This document shows, piece after piece, positions 21,641 through 29,283 of a stretch of DNA of 64,000 nucleotides (the stretch's first letter is position 1; the number at the start of each line of letters is the position of its first letter). The notes beneath the pieces were generated by a model, which searched no databases, was not told where the DNA came from, and was given only the letters and a program-made list of their open reading frames with translations. Made by a program: the position numbers and the translations under genes. Source of the stretch: Rhodospirillum sp. Its GTDB lineage: Bacteria > Pseudomonadota > Alphaproteobacteria > Dongiales > Dongiaceae. The stretch covers positions 1 through 64,000 of the forward strand of contig PNKY01000003.1 in the NCBI GenBank assembly GCA_013822765.1, given 5' to 3'.

Positions 21641-22102
21641 CTAGGCGTCCGAGCGGGGCAGCCAGGGAATGCGCGCGACCTCGACGCCTTCCTCCACCAG
21701 CTCCTGGTGCTGCTGGTCGGTCGCTTCGCCGTAGATGCCGCGGACTTCGCTCTCGCCGTAATGGATCTTGCGCGCTTCGTCGGCGAACTTGTCGCCAACG
21801 TAGTCGCAATTCGCCTCGACCTTGGAGCGGACCTCCTGCAGGTGCTGGCGCATCGCGGTGGCCATCACCGACATCGGATGGTTGCCTTCGGGCGCCGGCG
21901 TCTTGGCCGGCAGGTCGGCGGTTTGCTGCTTCTTCTCGGAGCCGCCGATGCGCGGCGCCATCAGCGCCTTGGCAACCTTGCGGCTGCCGCAGTTCGGGCA
22001 CTCGACGGTCTTGCGCGCAAGCTGCCGCTCGCAGGTCTGGCCATCCTTGAACCAGGCCTCGAATTCGTGGTCCTTGCCGCAACGGAGTTGGTAGAGAATC
22101 AT
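21641..22102 (-). CDS. DUF1178 family protein with zinc-ribbon-like cysteines
   Basis: 153 residues from the ATG at 22102. It opens MILYQLRCGKDHEFEAWF and has a second pair, ECPNCGS, so Cys residues could form a zinc ribbon. The conserved C-terminal motif with GEATDQQHQELVEEGVEV is typical of DUF1178. Function is unknown. The open frame continues 29 codons upstream, but that part overlaps the divergent promoter region and does not match the family start. It ends 14 nt from the convergent ubiG stop. Confidence 0.87.
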   Translation of the reverse strand: MILYQLRCGKDHEFEAWFKDGQTCERQLARKTVECPNCGSRKVAKALMAPRIGGSEKKQQTADLPAKTPAPEGNHPMSVMATAMRQHLQEVRSKVEANCDYVGDKFADEARKIHYGESEVRGIYGEATDQQHQELVEEGVEVARIPWLPRSDA

Positions 22103-22187
22103 GGTCGAGTGCGTGCCGATATCGTGCTGTCCCAACCTAACAATTGGCACAGGAGCAAAGTTTAACAAGCCCAAATGCGCCAGACCC

Positions 22188-22715
22188 ATGACATCCGCGT
22201 GTGAGAGTGGCCCGTCTGCATGGGTGCAAATTCATGCCGGCTTGGTGGCGCCCGGCGGCGAAGTGCTCGACCTGGCTGCCGGCGGCGGCCGGCACGCCCG
22301 CCATTTCAAGGACTTAGGATATCAAGCCACCGCGCTCGACCGCGATGTCTCCAGGTTGCAGGACGTGGCCGGCCGGGGCGTCGAGGTGATGTCCGCCGAC
22401 CTGGAAGACGGCTCGCCCTGGCCCTTGGGGGCGCGGGAGTTCGACGGCATTGTCGTTACCAACTACCTGCATCGCCCACTGTTTCCGCACCTCGCGAGCG
22501 CCCTCGCGCCGGGCGGCGTGCTGATCTACGAGACCTTCGGAATCGGCAACGAACGCTTCGGCAAGCCGAGCAACCCCAACTTCCTGCTCCGCCCCGGCGA
22601 ACTACTCGAGTTCGCCGCCGCGCATGGATTGCAGGTGCTGGCCTATGCGTGCGGCGAGGTCGCAGAGCCCAAGCGTGCGATCACCCAGCGGATCGTTGCG
22701 CAACGACTCAAATGA
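22188..22715 (+). CDS. Class I SAM-dependent methyltransferase, substrate unknown
   Basis: 175 residues from the ATG at 22188, though the frame is open back to 22101. The Rossmann motif VLDLAAGGGRHARHF, an acidic strand end (ALDRD) and a later FDGIVVTNYLHRPLFPHL segment mark a small TehB/UbiE-like methyltransferase. No substrate domain is visible. It is divergent from the DUF1178 gene, with 85 nt between the starts, and is followed directly by the terminator hairpin at 22719-22745. Confidence 0.85.
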   Translation: MTSACESGPSAWVQIHAGLVAPGGEVLDLAAGGGRHARHFKDLGYQATALDRDVSRLQDVAGRGVEVMSADLEDGSPWPLGAREFDGIVVTNYLHRPLFPHLASALAPGGVLIYETFGIGNERFGKPSNPNFLLRPGELLEFAAAHGLQVLAYACGEVAEPKRAITQRIVAQRLK

Positions 22716-22718
22716 AAA

Positions 22719-22745
22719 GCGGCCGGCGAAATGAGCCGGCCGCTC
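22719..22745. terminator. Bidirectional intrinsic terminator
   Basis: A perfect 10-bp stem (22719-22728 with 22736-22745) around a 7-nt loop lies between the convergent methyltransferase (stop at 22715) and peroxiredoxin (stop at 22766) genes. On the minus strand the stem is followed by TTTTCATTT, which fits an intrinsic terminator for the peroxiredoxin transcript. The plus-strand side has no T-run. Confidence 0.75.
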
Positions 22746-22765
22746 TGCGAAGAACGGAAACGTGT

Positions 22766-23425
22766 CTATTTCGGCTGCGGCACGATGCGCAGGTAGGGCT
22801 TCAGCGCCTTCCAGCCGCCGGGGAACTTGGTCTTCGCCTGCTCGTCGGAGACCGAAGGCGGGATGATGACGTCTTCGCCCGGCTTCCAGTTCACCGGCGT
22901 CGCGACGGTGTGCTTGGCGGTGAGCTGGCAGGAATCCAGCAAGCGCAGCACTTCGTCGAAGTTGCGGCCGGTGCTCATCGGATAGGTCAACATCGCCTTC
23001 ACCTTCTTGTCCGGCCCGATGATGAAGACCGAGCGCACGGTGGCGTTGTCGGCGGGCGTGCGGCCCTCGGAGGTGTTGCCGGCGGCGGCGGGCAGCATGT
23101 CGTAGGCCTTTGCGACACGGAGATCGGAATCGCCGATCAGCGGATAGTTGACCTTGGAGCCTTGCGTCTCCTCGATGTCCTTGGCCCACTTCTCGTGGTT
23201 GCCGACCGGATCGACACTGAGGCCGAGGATCTTGGTGTTGCGCTTGTCGAACTCCGGCTTCAGGCGCGCCATGTAGCCAAGCTCGGTGGTGCAGACCGGG
23301 GTGAAGTCCTTTGGGTGCGAGAACAATATGCCCCAGCTGTCGCCCAGGTAGTCGTGGAACTTGATCTTGCCCGCGGTCGAGTCCTGCTCGAAATCGGGCG
23401 CGGTATCGTTGATGCGTAGCGACAT
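22766..23425 (-). CDS. 1-Cys peroxiredoxin (Prx6-type)
   Basis: Reduces hydrogen peroxide and organic peroxides in the cytoplasm. 219 residues. The peroxidatic Cys45 lies in the PVCTTE motif, preceded by the HPKDFTP signature, and the C-terminal extension (from about 160) matches the Prx6/1-Cys class with no resolving Cys in the standard 2-Cys position. A second Cys is present in LLDSCQL. It is 40 nt downstream of a nitrilase-family gene and near glutaredoxin, so recycling by a thiol partner is plausible. Confidence 0.95.
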   Translation of the reverse strand: MSLRINDTAPDFEQDSTAGKIKFHDYLGDSWGILFSHPKDFTPVCTTELGYMARLKPEFDKRNTKILGLSVDPVGNHEKWAKDIEETQGSKVNYPLIGDSDLRVAKAYDMLPAAAGNTSEGRTPADNATVRSVFIIGPDKKVKAMLTYPMSTGRNFDEVLRLLDSCQLTAKHTVATPVNWKPGEDVIIPPSVSDEQAKTKFPGGWKALKPYLRIVPQPK

Positions 23426-23465
23426 CTCTTCCTCCCTTTGCTTTGAAACTGTGCGGCTGGAGCCG

Positions 23466-24317
23466 CTATTCGCTGGCGGCGCGGATTAGGCTCAGCGGCC
23501 GCTGAAACTCCCGGTCATGGCGCAGCGCCGGCACCATCGAGCGCGCCTTCTGCACCTGCTCGAGATCGATTTCGGCGACGATGAAGCCGGGCTTCTCGCC
23601 GGCATCCGCCAGCACCTCGCCCCACGGCGAGACGATCAGCGAATGGCCGTAGGTCAGGCGCCCTTCGGCATGCTCGCCGGTCTGCGCCGGCGCGAACACG
23701 TAGCAGCCGGTCTCGATCGCGCGGGCGCGCAGCAGCACGTGCCAGTGCGCCTGCCCGGTCGGCACGGTGAAGGCGGCCGGCACCGTCAGCATCGCCGCGC
23801 CGGCATGGGCCAGCGCGCGATGCAGATAGCCGAAGCGCACGTCGTAGCAGATGGTGAGGCCGAGGCCGCCCCACGGCGTGGAGGCCACCACCGCCTGCTC
23901 GCCCGGCCGGACGCCGTTCGACTCGCGATAGGTCTCGCCGTTCGGCAGATCGACGTCGAACATGTGAATCTTGTCGTAGCGCGCCGCAATCGCGCCGTTC
24001 GGATCGAACAGGAAGCTGCGGTTGGCAACGCGCTTGTCATCGGCGCGTACCGGCATCGAGCCGATCAGCAGCCAGAGGCCGAGCTCCTTGGCCAGCGCCG
24101 CGAAATGCGGCACGCCGGGATGCGCCTCCTCAGGCGGAGTCTTGGCGAAGGCCCGGGCACGGTTTGGCTCGATCAGCGTGGTGTTCTCGGGCGTCATCAC
24201 CAGCTGCGCGCCGGCACTCGCCGCGGCGCGTATGAACGTACTGGCGCTCTCCAGGTTCGGCGCGATCTCGGCGGCCGAATTCATCTGCACGCACGCCGCC
24301 TTGAAACTCTTGCTCAT
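23466..24317 (-). CDS. Carbon-nitrogen hydrolase (nitrilase superfamily, Nit-like)
   Basis: 283 residues with the Glu-Lys-Cys catalytic triad of the nitrilase superfamily: Glu44 (MTPENTT), Lys116 (YDKIHMFDVD) and Cys157 (LTICYDVRFGYLH). The motif set resembles Nit1/NIT2-type omega-amidases, including those acting on deaminated glutathione; the substrate is inferred from relatives only. The gene lies 11 nt after grxC and 40 nt before the 1-Cys peroxiredoxin gene, so the three form a probable thiol-related operon. A glutathione-repair role fits this neighbourhood but is not shown. Confidence 0.92.
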   Translation of the reverse strand: MSKSFKAACVQMNSAAEIAPNLESASTFIRAAASAGAQLVMTPENTTLIEPNRARAFAKTPPEEAHPGVPHFAALAKELGLWLLIGSMPVRADDKRVANRSFLFDPNGAIAARYDKIHMFDVDLPNGETYRESNGVRPGEQAVVASTPWGGLGLTICYDVRFGYLHRALAHAGAAMLTVPAAFTVPTGQAHWHVLLRARAIETGCYVFAPAQTGEHAEGRLTYGHSLIVSPWGEVLADAGEKPGFIVAEIDLEQVQKARSMVPALRHDREFQRPLSLIRAASE

Positions 24318-24328
24318 GGTGTTTCCGA

Positions 24329-24610
24329 TCAGCTCGCCGGCTGTTCCGACGCCGGCTGTTCCAACAGGGGCTTCAGCTTGCCCGCGCGATCCAGAGCATA
24401 CAGCTCATCGCACCCGCCGACATGCTGCCCATTGATGAAGATTTGCGGAACGGAGGTGCGGCCGCCGGCGCGCTGGCGCATTTCATTGCGCAGGCCGCCG
24501 TCGCACATGACGTCGACCTCCTGGAAGGTCGCTCCCCGCTCCTCCAACAGCTTCTTTGCACGCCAGCAAAAAGGGCACAGCATCGTTGTGTAGATCTCAA
24601 CGCGTGCCAT
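24329..24610 (-). CDS. grxC: Glutaredoxin 3
   Basis: Small thiol-disulfide oxidoreductase using glutathione. 93 residues with a dithiol active site CPFC at 12-15 and the TSVPQIFINGQHVGGCDEL cis-Pro and glutathione-binding region. The C-terminus carries an extra ten or so residues containing the repeated EQPAS, probably disordered. First of three closely spaced minus-strand genes with the nitrilase-family amidase and peroxiredoxin. About 100 nt separate it from comF upstream. Confidence 0.95.
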   Translation of the reverse strand: MARVEIYTTMLCPFCWRAKKLLEERGATFQEVDVMCDGGLRNEMRQRAGGRTSVPQIFINGQHVGGCDELYALDRAGKLKPLLEQPASEQPAS

Positions 24611-24711
24611 AAGCCGGTCCGTGCATGTCGCATCTCGCGGGCAGTTGCGGTCAGGTCAGTACTTTTGGCCGGGTACCGCCAATTTGCAAGTGGGTAGCCG
24701 CCCTATATTTC

Positions 24712-25497
24712 CTAGTTCGGCTGTACCCGGACAACTCGCGCCAAAACCAGCAGATCGACGGCCTTTGCCCCGACATTTCGCAGGGTTCTGGCGCACGCTT
24801 CCGCCGTCGCGCCGGTCGTCAGAACGTCATCGACCAGCAAAATCCGGGCCCCCTTGGCCACTTGGGCCCGGCCGGGATGGAGGGCGAACGCGCCGGCGAC
24901 ATTGCGGTGGCGCTGGCTGTGGCCGAGATGCCCCTGGGATGGAGTCGCGCGCCGCCGCACCAGCAGGTCCGGGACAACGAGTTTTCCTCGCAGATGGCCG
25001 ATCGCATTGGCCAGGATGGCGGCCTGGTTATAGCGCCGGCGCACCAGCCGCCAGCGATGCAGCGGCACCGGCGCGATGATGTCGGCGCTCGCCACCAGCT
25101 CTGCCCCCGCCCGCGCCATCCAGCCGGCAAAGGTCGCGGCGCCGTCGATCCGGTCGGCGTGCTTGAAGCGCAGGATCAGGTCCCGGCTGGCATCGTCATA
25201 GGTCAGGGCCGCCCGTGCCTGGTCATAGAGCGGGCGGTCTGCGGTGCAGGCGCCGCACAGGCTGTCCTCGCCCATCTCGAACTCGAACGGCAGGCCGCAA
25301 CAGGCGCAGCACGGCGGTCCCAGGAACTTGAGCTCCGGCCAGCATTGCCCGCACAGCGAACCGGAATCAGCAACGATCTCGCCGCATTTCAGGCAACGCG
25401 GCGGCAGGATCGCGTCCAGCAGCCAGGACGCCGATTTGCGCAGGGCGGGAGCGAGGCTCATGGCGGCAGCTTGCGGAGCGGTGGCGGTTCCTGTCAA
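24712..25497 (-). CDS. comF: ComF family phosphoribosyltransferase-like protein
   Basis: Member of the ComF/GntX family, linked to DNA uptake in naturally competent bacteria and widespread otherwise. 261 residues: an N-terminal cysteine-rich zinc-finger region (pairs at 35/38 and 49/52, then a cluster at 63-67 and a pair at 81/84) and a type I phosphoribosyltransferase domain with the PRPP loop ILLVDDVLTTGAT. An alternative Met lies at residue 13 (25461). No other competence gene is in the window, so a competence role cannot be argued. It is divergent from the methyltransferase at 25521. Confidence 0.9.
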   Translation of the reverse strand: MTGTATAPQAAAMSLAPALRKSASWLLDAILPPRCLKCGEIVADSGSLCGQCWPELKFLGPPCCACCGLPFEFEMGEDSLCGACTADRPLYDQARAALTYDDASRDLILRFKHADRIDGAATFAGWMARAGAELVASADIIAPVPLHRWRLVRRRYNQAAILANAIGHLRGKLVVPDLLVRRRATPSQGHLGHSQRHRNVAGAFALHPGRAQVAKGARILLVDDVLTTGATAEACARTLRNVGAKAVDLLVLARVVRVQPN

Positions 25498-25520
25498 TTG
25501 GCGGCCGACTGGATAGGTGA

Positions 25521-26399
25521 ATGGTTCAAGACACGGTTCCGCCTCAGGCCCGCATCTTCGACCGCCGCTTACTACGCGACCGCCGCGGCCGCGCCGCCGG
25601 CGAGCTGCATGCGCATGATTTCCTGCTGACCGAGATTGCCGAGCGGCTCGCCGACCGGCTCAGCGACATAGCGCGCCGATTCCCCGTGGCGCTTGACCTC
25701 GGCGCGCGCGACGGCATCCTGGCGCGCACGTTGCAAGGTCGCGGCGGGATCGAAACGCTGATCCAGTCGGATGCTTCGCTGGTCAATGCACGACGAGGCG
25801 ACCTGGTCGCGGATGAAGAGCTCCTGCCCTTCAAGGAGCAAAGCTTCGACGCGATCCTGAGCAATCTCTCGCTGCACTGGGTGAACGACTTGCCGGGCGC
25901 CCTCGCGCAGATCCGCAGCAGCCTGAAGCCCGACGGTTTGTTCCTGGCCAGCCTGTTCGGCACCGGCACGCTGCAGGAGCTGCGCACGTCGCTGATGGAA
26001 GCTGAGCTGGCAGAGACCGGCGGCGCCAGCCCGCGCGTCTCGCCCTTTGCCGATCTGCGCGACGCGGCCGGCCTGTTGCAACGCGCCGGCTTCGCCTTGC
26101 CGGTGGCGGACGCCGATGCCGTGACGGTGACGTACGGCGACTTTTTCGCGCTGCTGCGCGACCTGCGCGGCATGGGCGAGACCAATATCCTGTTCGATCG
26201 GCTGAAGCGGCCGACGCGCCGCACCGTCTTCGCCCACGCTGCCGCGATCTATCAGGAGCGCTTTGCCGATGCGCAGGGGCGGCTGCCGGCGACGTTCCAG
26301 ATCCTGTTTCTCACCGGCTGGGCGCCCGACCCGTCGCAACAACAACCCGCGAAGCGCGGCAGCGGCAAGGCCAGCTTGAAGGACTTGTTTGAAAGCTAG
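25521..26399 (+). CDS. BioC/NDUFAF5-like methyltransferase-domain protein
   Basis: 292 residues from the ATG at 25521. Begins with a segment typical of the NDUFAF5/BioC group (IFDRRLLRDRR then HDFLLTEIAERLADRL), followed by a Rossmann fold (VALDLGARDG, SNLSLHWVNDLPGAL) and a C-terminal half containing RDLRGMGETN. In mitochondria NDUFAF5 modifies an arginine of a complex I subunit; alphaproteobacterial relatives are adjacent to comF and grxC as here. The catalytic role is inferred from homology. Confidence 0.85.
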   Translation: MVQDTVPPQARIFDRRLLRDRRGRAAGELHAHDFLLTEIAERLADRLSDIARRFPVALDLGARDGILARTLQGRGGIETLIQSDASLVNARRGDLVADEELLPFKEQSFDAILSNLSLHWVNDLPGALAQIRSSLKPDGLFLASLFGTGTLQELRTSLMEAELAETGGASPRVSPFADLRDAAGLLQRAGFALPVADADAVTVTYGDFFALLRDLRGMGETNILFDRLKRPTRRTVFAHAAAIYQERFADAQGRLPATFQILFLTGWAPDPSQQQPAKRGSGKASLKDLFES

Positions 26400-26623
26400 T
26401 GTCTGGCCTCCTCGCCCTGTCGTCCCAGGCTTGGATCGGTTTCCCTCCAACCTTAGGCAGGAATTAATGCAAGGAAATTGAATGTTGCGAATCTTCCAAC
26501 GCATTTTTCCCTAGCGCTGCGCAAAGGACTTCAATTTCTCCGCGGATTGGCGGACTATGCAAAAGGCACTGAACTCTCCTTGGGGGATAGCGAGGGCAAG
26601 CACCAGCCGCCAAGGGGTGACGC

Positions 26624-28432
26624 ATGTCTTCTCATGCCCCATCGTCCAGCATTGGAGGCGAGAAACCGGCCGGCAAGATGGCTGCGACGCGCCGGCTGGC
26701 GGCGATCCTGCTGATGGATGTAGCAGGCTACAGCGGCCTCGTATCCCGGGACGAAGCCGGCACCCTTGCCGCACTCAAGCGCCATTTCAACGAGCTCGTT
26801 CGGCCGCAGGTCACCGGCCATGAGGGCCGCGTCGTCAAGACGACTGGCGACGGCTTGCTCGCTGAATTCTCGAGCGCCGTCCAAGCCGTTCTGTGCGCGC
26901 TCAAGATCCAGGATGAAATGGCTCGTCGGAATCTCGACACTTCGGCGGATCGCCAGATGCAATTCCGTATCGGCATCAATCTTGGCGAGGTGATCTTCGA
27001 GGACGACGATATATTCGGCGATGGCGTCAACATCGCCGCGCGGCTGGAGAACCTGGCCGAGCCCAACGGCATCTGCCTTTCGGACGACGTCTATCGACAC
27101 GTCAAAGGGAAGGTACCCGCTGACTTCCAGTATCTAGGCTTTCGAAGCCTGAAGGGCGTCAGCGAACGGATTCGCGTGTTCCGCGCGGTTATGACCGGCA
27201 GGTCGCCGCCCGAGGGCCCATCTCAAAGCCAGGAAATCACCAGGTCACAATCTCCCGTTCCCTGGGTGGCGGTTCTGCCGTTCGACAATCTGAGTGGCGA
27301 TCCCGAGCAAAGCTATTTCAGCGATGGCATCACCAACGACCTGATCACCGATCTTTCGAAATTCCCCGAGATTGCCGTCATCGCCAGCCACTCGGTGTTC
27401 ACCTACAAGAACAAGCCGACCACGATCGCGCAAGTCGCGGCGGATCTCGGAGTGCGTTATGTGGTCGAAGGCAGCGTCCAGCGCAGCGGCGATGGCGATA
27501 CTGTCCGGATCAATGTACAGTTGATCGATGCAGCCAGCGAAACGCACCTCTGGAGCGAGCGCTACAAGCGTCGCTTGAACGGTCTGTTCGAAATCTACGA
27601 TGAAATCGTAGATCGGCTGGTCGCCAGCCTGGTCGCGCGCGTGGAAATGTCGGAGCGCGAGCGAGCCCTACGCAAGCCGACCGAGAACCTCGAAGCCTAC
27701 GACCATTGCCTGCGGGGCCGGGAGCTTTGGTACCGGTGGGACAAGGATTCCAACGAGCGTGCACAAGGCCATTTCCGCCAGGCGATCAGTCTGGACCCGG
27801 GCTTCGCGCAACCCTACCGCGGCCTCTCGTACGTCTTGATCCAAGGCTGCCTCAGCGGATGGACCGATGAGCCCGCAGCCGCCATTGCGGAGGCACGCGC
27901 ACTTGCTGAGAAAGCCGTCGCGCTCAGTCCTGCCGATTTCGAGAACTACTCGCAGCTCGGATTCGCCTCGCTTTATTGCCGGGATTTCGGGCGAAGCCTG
28001 GCCAGCTATGAGAAGGCGCTCGAGCTCAACCCGAACAGCGCCGACCTGCTTGCTGAAATGGCCGATGCCTTGGTCCATGTCGGCAGGACCAAGGAGGGCA
28101 TTGCGAAGGTCGTCCAGGCCAAGGAACTCAATCGGTTCTATCCCGATTGGTACGACTGGGTGCTCGGGATCGGGGCCTTTCATGACGGGCGTTACGAGGA
28201 TGCACTCGATGCGCTGAGCCGGGTGGGCAATTTATGCACGTCCTTGCGCTGCGATCTGGTCGCCACATATGTGCGGCTTGGTCGACTGGACGAAGCGCGG
28301 GTGCTGGTGCGCGCGATTCTCGAGGAGCAGCCGACCTATCGGCTCGCGACCGAGACGTTGCGGCCCTTCAAGGATCCGAGCGTCTCGGGGAAATTCGTCG
28401 CGGACCTGCGCCTGGCGGGGCTGCCGGACTAG
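26624..28432 (+). CDS. Class III adenylate/guanylate cyclase fused to TolB-like and TPR regions
   Basis: 602 residues. The N-terminal cyclase domain (about 25-190) has the metal-binding Asp32 (LMDVAGYS) and Asp76, Lys72 in VKTTGDG, and the transition-state Asn136/Arg140 in GDGVNIAAR, so it should be active and is probably an adenylate cyclase. A TolB-like amino-terminal domain follows (about 220-340, VAVLPFDNLSGDPEQ), then TPR-like repeats to the end. There is no membrane segment, so it is cytoplasmic. AAGGGG precedes the ATG. A free-standing TPR paralogue follows 38 nt later. What it senses is unknown. Confidence 0.93.
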   Translation: MSSHAPSSSIGGEKPAGKMAATRRLAAILLMDVAGYSGLVSRDEAGTLAALKRHFNELVRPQVTGHEGRVVKTTGDGLLAEFSSAVQAVLCALKIQDEMARRNLDTSADRQMQFRIGINLGEVIFEDDDIFGDGVNIAARLENLAEPNGICLSDDVYRHVKGKVPADFQYLGFRSLKGVSERIRVFRAVMTGRSPPEGPSQSQEITRSQSPVPWVAVLPFDNLSGDPEQSYFSDGITNDLITDLSKFPEIAVIASHSVFTYKNKPTTIAQVAADLGVRYVVEGSVQRSGDGDTVRINVQLIDAASETHLWSERYKRRLNGLFEIYDEIVDRLVASLVARVEMSERERALRKPTENLEAYDHCLRGRELWYRWDKDSNERAQGHFRQAISLDPGFAQPYRGLSYVLIQGCLSGWTDEPAAAIAEARALAEKAVALSPADFENYSQLGFASLYCRDFGRSLASYEKALELNPNSADLLAEMADALVHVGRTKEGIAKVVQAKELNRFYPDWYDWVLGIGAFHDGRYEDALDALSRVGNLCTSLRCDLVATYVRLGRLDEARVLVRAILEEQPTYRLATETLRPFKDPSVSGKFVADLRLAGLPD

Positions 28433-28470
28433 CGAATACGAAGGCCCAACACGACAAGAAGGGGCAGACC

Positions 28471-29283
28471 ATGGACAAGGCATCGCAATACATCGCAAAA
28501 GCCGAGACCTTCTACCTCTACTTCCGACGCGACGCGAATGTTGAGAGCCAGCGACTATATCGCGAAGCAATCAAACTTGATCCTCAACGCGCCCAACCCT
28601 TCGCGGAGCTCGCCTACTCGCAGATGACCGCCTGGCTCTACAACTGGGACAAGGACATGAAGGATCTCAACGAAGCAATGACGAATGCGCAGCAGGCAGT
28701 GACGCTTGATTCGAACGACTACTACAACCACTGGATCGTCGCCGACGTCCACCTGTACCGCCGGGAGTTTGATGACGCTTCCAGGATTTACAATGACGTC
28801 CGCGCCAAGGCGGCGACGCAGGCGATCGATGAGGAAATCCGAGCGGTTCATGTCGATTGGGCAGACATGCTCCTTCTGACTGGCGATCCTGGTGCGGCGA
28901 TAACGGAGGTGGAAACGGCCATCGCGCAAAGCGCCGTTCCTGAACGATGGTTCTATTGGGTGCTTGGCTGGGCGTACTACGTGAGCGGGGATTTCCAGAA
29001 GTCACTTGATGCCATGAGCCATCTTGGCAATCCGCGGAATGCCATGCGCAAGAACGTCATTGCCAACTTTGTGGCGCTCAACCAGTTACCCACAGCCGAG
29101 TACCACGCTCATACTTTCCTTGAGGAAGAAAGACTGCAGGGCATCACCTATGCCAGCCCAGGTCAGCCCGTTTGGCCGGCGCTGGAGCAGATCGAAAACC
29201 GGCTACCCTTCAAGGACACCACGCAGCTCGATCTGTGGAAGGACCGCTTGAAGCAGGCCTTTGGCAACCTGGTCGAGCCCTAA
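28471..29283 (+). CDS. Tetratricopeptide-repeat protein, paralogue of the preceding cyclase's C-terminus
   Basis: 270 residues from the ATG at 28471, with GGGGCAG in front. It is all helical repeats and aligns by eye with the C-terminal half of the preceding cyclase: REAIKLDPQRAQPFAELAY versus RQAISLDPGFAQPYRGLSY, and WFYWVLGWAYYVSGDFQKSL versus WYDWVLGIGAFHDGRYEDAL. It lacks cyclase and TolB-like domains. The longer open frame from 28234 overlaps the cyclase gene and is not coding. The last four bases overlap the convergent acyl-CoA ligase gene. A partner or competitor of the cyclase is an inference from paralogy and position. Confidence 0.85.
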   Translation: MDKASQYIAKAETFYLYFRRDANVESQRLYREAIKLDPQRAQPFAELAYSQMTAWLYNWDKDMKDLNEAMTNAQQAVTLDSNDYYNHWIVADVHLYRREFDDASRIYNDVRAKAATQAIDEEIRAVHVDWADMLLLTGDPGAAITEVETAIAQSAVPERWFYWVLGWAYYVSGDFQKSLDAMSHLGNPRNAMRKNVIANFVALNQLPTAEYHAHTFLEEERLQGITYASPGQPVWPALEQIENRLPFKDTTQLDLWKDRLKQAFGNLVEP

